A DNA stretch of 64,000 bases from Mycobacterium sp. M26. Lineage in GTDB: Bacteria; Actinomycetota; Actinomycetes; Mycobacteriales; Mycobacteriaceae. The DNA lies in the NCBI RefSeq assembly GCF_001494595.1, contig NZ_LN929907.1, positions 1,059,468 through 1,123,467 on the forward strand. Direction: 5' to 3'. Numbering within the stretch: position 1 is the first letter of the stretch; every line of letters starts with the position of its first letter. The notes under the pieces were generated by a model. That model saw nothing but the letters and a program-made list of their open reading frames with translations. It was not told where the DNA came from and did not search any database. The translations under genes were made by a program, and so were the position numbers. Shown one piece after another: positions 61,245 to 64,000 of the stretch.

Positions 61245-63345
61245 GCTCCTCGATCTCTCCACGACGGAACGCCGGCCACCAGATCCGCGGTCCGATCAAC
61301 GTGAACAGCGCTGGGATCACGACGGTGCGGACCACGAAGGTGTCCAGCAGGATGCCCAGACCCACGATGATGCCCAACTGGGTCAGCACGATCAGCGGCA
61401 GCACGCCCAGGACGCAGAACACCGCGGCCAGAACGATTCCCGCGCTCGTGATCACCGCACCGGTCGCCGAGACGGCCCGCACGATACCGCCGCGGGTGCC
61501 GTAGACGGGCGTCTCCTCCCGGGCCCGGGTCACCAGGAAGATCGTGTAGTCCACGCCGAGTGCCACCAGAAACAGGAATGCGAACAGTGGCGTGGTGATG
61601 TCCAGCGCCGGGAAGCCCAGCACATGCACGCTGACCCAGCCGCCCAGGCCGAGTGCGGCCATCGTGGACAGAACGGTCGCGGCCACCAGCACCAGTGGCG
61701 CGATGGCCGCCCGCAGCAGCACGTAGAGCACGGCCAGCACCACGATGAGGATCGCCGGGATCACCACCCAGCGGTCGTGGACTGCTGCGTTCTTGGCATC
61801 CAGGGCCTGGGCGTCCGATCCGCCCACCAGCGCACCCGGGTCGGCCTTCTTGACCGAATCCCGCAGGGCGGCAACCGTATCGAACGCCTTCTGTGACGCG
61901 GGTGCCGCGTCGGTGACAACCTGCCACTGGGTCAGCCCGGTCGCGGTCTGGCCGGCCGGGTTGGCCGACACCACACCCGGGGTGGCCTGGATCGCCTGCG
62001 TGATCGCATCGGTCTTGTCGGTGCTGCCGATCACCCGGGTGGGGTCGGTGAGGCCGCTGGGGTAGTGCTTTGCGAGCGTCTTGAATCCGGTGACGGAGTC
62101 AGCGCTGACCCGGAACTGGTCGATCTGGTTGAGGCCCACCGGCGTGGCGAGCAGTCCGGTGGCCAGCACCGCCAGCACCGCGATCGAGGCGACCGCCACC
62201 CGGCTGGCATGCCGGGACACCCAGTCGGCCACCCGGTGCCATGCGCCGGTGGTGGTGATCTCCTCGGCGCCGGCCTTGGGGATGAAGGGCCAGAACAGCT
62301 TTCGGCCGAACAGCGCCAGCAGCGGCGGCAACGCCAGCAGCACGAACACCGCGGCGACCAGCAGGCCGGAGGCGGCCTGCACACCGAGGCTGCGGGTACT
62401 CGGCGACGAGGCGAACAACAGGGTCAGCAGTGCCAGCACCACGGTGGCGTTGCTGGCCACGATCGCCGGGCCGGCATGCCGCACCGCGGTCTGCAGCGCC
62501 AGGCGATGGTTGTCCGTTCGGCGCAGCTCCTCGCGATAGCGCGAAATCAGCAGCAGCGCATAGTTGGTGCCCGCGCCGAACACCAGCACGCTGGTGATTC
62601 CCGAGGTCGACCCGTCCGCCGTCATCCCGCTGGCGTCGGCGATGGCCGAGCCCAGCACGGCAGCCACCCGGTCGGCGAACGCGATCACCAGAAGCGGGAC
62701 CAACCACAACACGGGGGAGCGGTAGGTCACGATCAGCAGCAGCGCCACCACCGCGCCGGTCACCGCGAGCAGCGTGACGTTGGCGCCGGAGAAGGCGTTG
62801 GCGATGTCGGCGCCGAACGCCGGCCCGCCGGTGACGTTGACCACCAGATCGCCCGGCAGGCCGTCCTTGGCGGCTTCGCGAAGTTCCTTCACTTTGTCGG
62901 ACAGCGCGAAGCCCGACAGGGTGGAATCCAGCGGCACCGGCGCCAGCGCGGCCTGGCCGTCGGTGGACGGCACCACCGGGATCGGCGGACCGCCAGGGCC
63001 ACCGGCGACCGTCAGCATCCGGCCGCGTGCGTCATCGGCGGCGGCCAGATCCGCCGGCGACAAGGTGCCGCCGTCACCGCGGGTGACCACCAGGATCACC
63101 GGGGCCTGATCGCCACCCGGAAACTCCTTGAGCAGGGCGGCAACCTTCGCCGACTCCGCACCCGGCGGCAGTGAGACCGGTGACTTGTCGGCCGAGGCGC
63201 TCTCCCCGAGAGCGCCCATCAGCCCGACGCCGATCAGGGCCACGAGCACGGCGATCACCCAGGAGAAGCGGACGGCGAGCAGCTCGCCGATGCGATCCCA
63301 CATCGGCGGGGTGGAGTGAGGCTGTGTGCGCATGCCCGACAGCAT
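61186..63345 (-). CDS. MmpL/YdfJ-type RND transporter
   Basis: A 719-residue inner-membrane exporter with two halves of six helices each and two extracytoplasmic loops (about 45-185 and 400-520). TM4 reads GAGTNYALLLISRYREELR and TM10 LGVDYTIFLVTRAREE. MmpL proteins usually have an Asp-Tyr pair in each of these helices for proton relay; here the first is Asn-Tyr. ATG 63345 is used; ATG 63333 four codons later is an alternative. Divergent from a MarR gene with 48 bases between, the usual arrangement of a drug- or lipid-responsive efflux pump. Its 3' end overlaps the neighbouring membrane-protein gene by 59 bases. Confidence 0.9.
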   Translation of the reverse strand: MLSGMRTQPHSTPPMWDRIGELLAVRFSWVIAVLVALIGVGLMGALGESASADKSPVSLPPGAESAKVAALLKEFPGGDQAPVILVVTRGDGGTLSPADLAAADDARGRMLTVAGGPGGPPIPVVPSTDGQAALAPVPLDSTLSGFALSDKVKELREAAKDGLPGDLVVNVTGGPAFGADIANAFSGANVTLLAVTGAVVALLLIVTYRSPVLWLVPLLVIAFADRVAAVLGSAIADASGMTADGSTSGITSVLVFGAGTNYALLLISRYREELRRTDNHRLALQTAVRHAGPAIVASNATVVLALLTLLFASSPSTRSLGVQAASGLLVAAVFVLLALPPLLALFGRKLFWPFIPKAGAEEITTTGAWHRVADWVSRHASRVAVASIAVLAVLATGLLATPVGLNQIDQFRVSADSVTGFKTLAKHYPSGLTDPTRVIGSTDKTDAITQAIQATPGVVSANPAGQTATGLTQWQVVTDAAPASQKAFDTVAALRDSVKKADPGALVGGSDAQALDAKNAAVHDRWVVIPAILIVVLAVLYVLLRAAIAPLVLVAATVLSTMAALGLGGWVSVHVLGFPALDITTPLFAFLFLVALGVDYTIFLVTRAREETPVYGTRGGIVRAVSATGAVITSAGIVLAAVFCVLGVLPLIVLTQLGIIVGLGILLDTFVVRTVVIPALFTLIGPRIWWPAFRRGEIEEPSAPDSDIRRDDARTPLRA

Positions 63346-63356
63346 AGCTTCATTTT

Positions 63357-63378
63357 CTTAACAGTTCATCTACTTAAG
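63357..63378. promoter_or_regulatory. CTTAA-N12-TTAAG dyad between mmpL and marR
   Basis: AT-rich 5-bp arms in the 48-bp gap between the two divergent start codons. The position covers both promoters, as expected for a MarR autorepressor site. The core also reads TTAAC/ACTTAAG, typical of MarR half-sites. Confidence 0.45.
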
Positions 63379-63393
63379 GGATATGCTGGTCGT

Positions 63394-63876
63394 ATGGATG
63401 ACTCGCGCCGGGAAGCCCTGGAATCGGCTGTGGTCGCCGATGTGCAGGCGCTCTCGGCCGAATCCGACCAGATCGGCCGGGCCTTCGCCGGTGTGCACGA
63501 CATGTCGGCCAACGACTTCCGCGCGCTGACCCTCATCATGGTTGCCGAGAACGCCGGCACCCCGCTGACCGCGGGCGAACTGAAAACCCGGATGGGCTTG
63601 TCCGGGGCGGCGATCACCTACTTGGTCGAGCGGATGATCGAGTCCGGCCACCTGCGCCGCGAACCCCATCCCGAGGACCGCCGCAAGGTGATCCTGCGCT
63701 ACGCCGACCACGGCATCGAGGTGGGTAAGGCGTTCTTCACCCCGTTGGCCGACCACACTCATCGCGCGCTGGCGCAGCTGTCGGACTCCGACCTGGAGGC
63801 TGCCCACCGGGTGTTCAGCGCGGTGCTGGCGGCCATGGGCGGGTTCCGCGCCGACCTGTCGGCACCGCCTGGTTAG
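63394..63876 (+). CDS. MarR-family regulator
   Basis: A 160-residue winged-helix regulator: MSANDFRALTLIMVAENAG, then LTAGELKTRMGLSGAAITYLVERMIESGHLRREPHPEDRRKVILRYADHG, the classical MarR recognition helix and wing with DRR. The C-terminal helix completes the dimer interface. ATG 63394 is chosen; frames upstream overlap the operator and the mmpL start. It probably represses the divergent MmpL gene and itself. Confidence 0.93.
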   Translation: MDDSRREALESAVVADVQALSAESDQIGRAFAGVHDMSANDFRALTLIMVAENAGTPLTAGELKTRMGLSGAAITYLVERMIESGHLRREPHPEDRRKVILRYADHGIEVGKAFFTPLADHTHRALAQLSDSDLEAAHRVFSAVLAAMGGFRADLSAPPG

Positions 63877-63884
63877 CTGGCGCC

Positions 63885-64000
63885 GTGCTCGACACCGTCG
63901 CTGTGGAGAACTATCGATCGCTGCGCCGGCTCGTCGTCCCGTTGAGCCGCTGCAACGTGGTCACCGGTCCCAACGGCAGCGGCAAGTCGAGCCTCTATCG
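63885..64000 (+). CDS. AAA-family ATPase, N-terminal fragment
   Basis: Only the first 38 codons are in the window. From GTG 63885 the product reads LDTVAVENYRSLRRLVVPLS, then NVVTGPNGSGKSSLYR, a Walker A motif at about residues 29-36 preceded by the NY/NFRS(L) strand typical of RecF/SMC-like and OLD-type ATPases. The remainder and its function are beyond the window. It follows marR by 8 bases. Confidence 0.75.
   Translation, partial: MLDTVAVENYRSLRRLVVPLSRCNVVTGPNGSGKSSLY

Overview
The window looks like a chromosomal segment of a Mycobacterium (Mycolicibacterium-type) species. GC content is high, many genes start with GTG, and adjacent genes often overlap by 4 bases. The backbone follows the M. 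tuberculosis Rv0384c-to-Rv0356c neighbourhood in reverse orientation: clpB, ttfA, pyrE, a SpoU-type RNA methyltransferase, the CO dehydrogenase (cox/cut) cluster with its LysR regulator, a DedA protein, fba, Rv0361- and Rv0360c-like genes, an M50 protease, an Rv0358-like gene, purA and an Rv0356c-like thioesterase. Family assignments and synteny are from memory of motifs and gene order; no database search was run.

Layout. 1-5956: a truncated GAP-family membrane protein, a Thr-rich membrane protein, and a run of FAD-linked oxidase, membrane-anchored ABM-domain protein, guanine deaminase and a second ABM-domain membrane protein. 6037-12001: the heat-shock controlled clpB (HAIR operator overlapping a SigH-type promoter), two SDRs, the mycolate-transport factor ttfA, pyrE and a PAS protein. 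12006-19090: two TetR regulators, an orphan FAD-fold protein, and a translationally coupled operon (GNAT-like protein, ThiF-nitroreductase fusion of MoeY type, GAF-GGDEF-EAL c-di-GMP enzyme). 19760-24651: RNA methyltransferase, GH76 glycosidase, an NhaA-DsbA fusion antiporter, and a secreted protein with a recent 153-bp internal duplication.

24679-34255: a LysR gene and an eight-gene form I Mo-CO dehydrogenase cluster (XdhC-like, coxM, coxS, coxL, coxF with an added YHS metal domain, coxD, coxG, coxE), suggesting oxidation of trace CO. 34259-40458: a TetR-lipase pair and a block of cell-envelope or secreted proteins, including a 906-residue beta-propeller protein. 40553-44616: DedA, fba, an Rv0361-like protein, DUF3151 and a cation efflux transporter.

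44770-56848 is the main accessory block. It has a secreted PE-PPE-type hydrolase, two paralogous TetR regulators and a nine-gene operon. That operon encodes an SCP-x-type thiolase, SRPBCC protein, MaoC hydratase, MFE-2-like dehydrogenase, acyl-CoA dehydrogenase, alpha/beta hydrolase, acyl-CoA synthetase, aldehyde dehydrogenase and another SDR. Together they could take an aldehyde or acid through activation and one beta-oxidation cycle by enzymes of the peroxisomal type. Related dyad sites precede the hydrolase, the second TetR gene and the thiolase. The thiolase promoter site also recurs with 18 of 18 fixed positions identical in front of the distant propeller protein at 37450, which suggests one regulon. 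57025-64000 returns to the backbone (strong terminator, M50 protease, purA, thioesterase) and ends with an MmpL/MarR divergent pair and the start of an AAA ATPase. I saw no tRNA, rRNA, CRISPR, insertion sequence or prophage.
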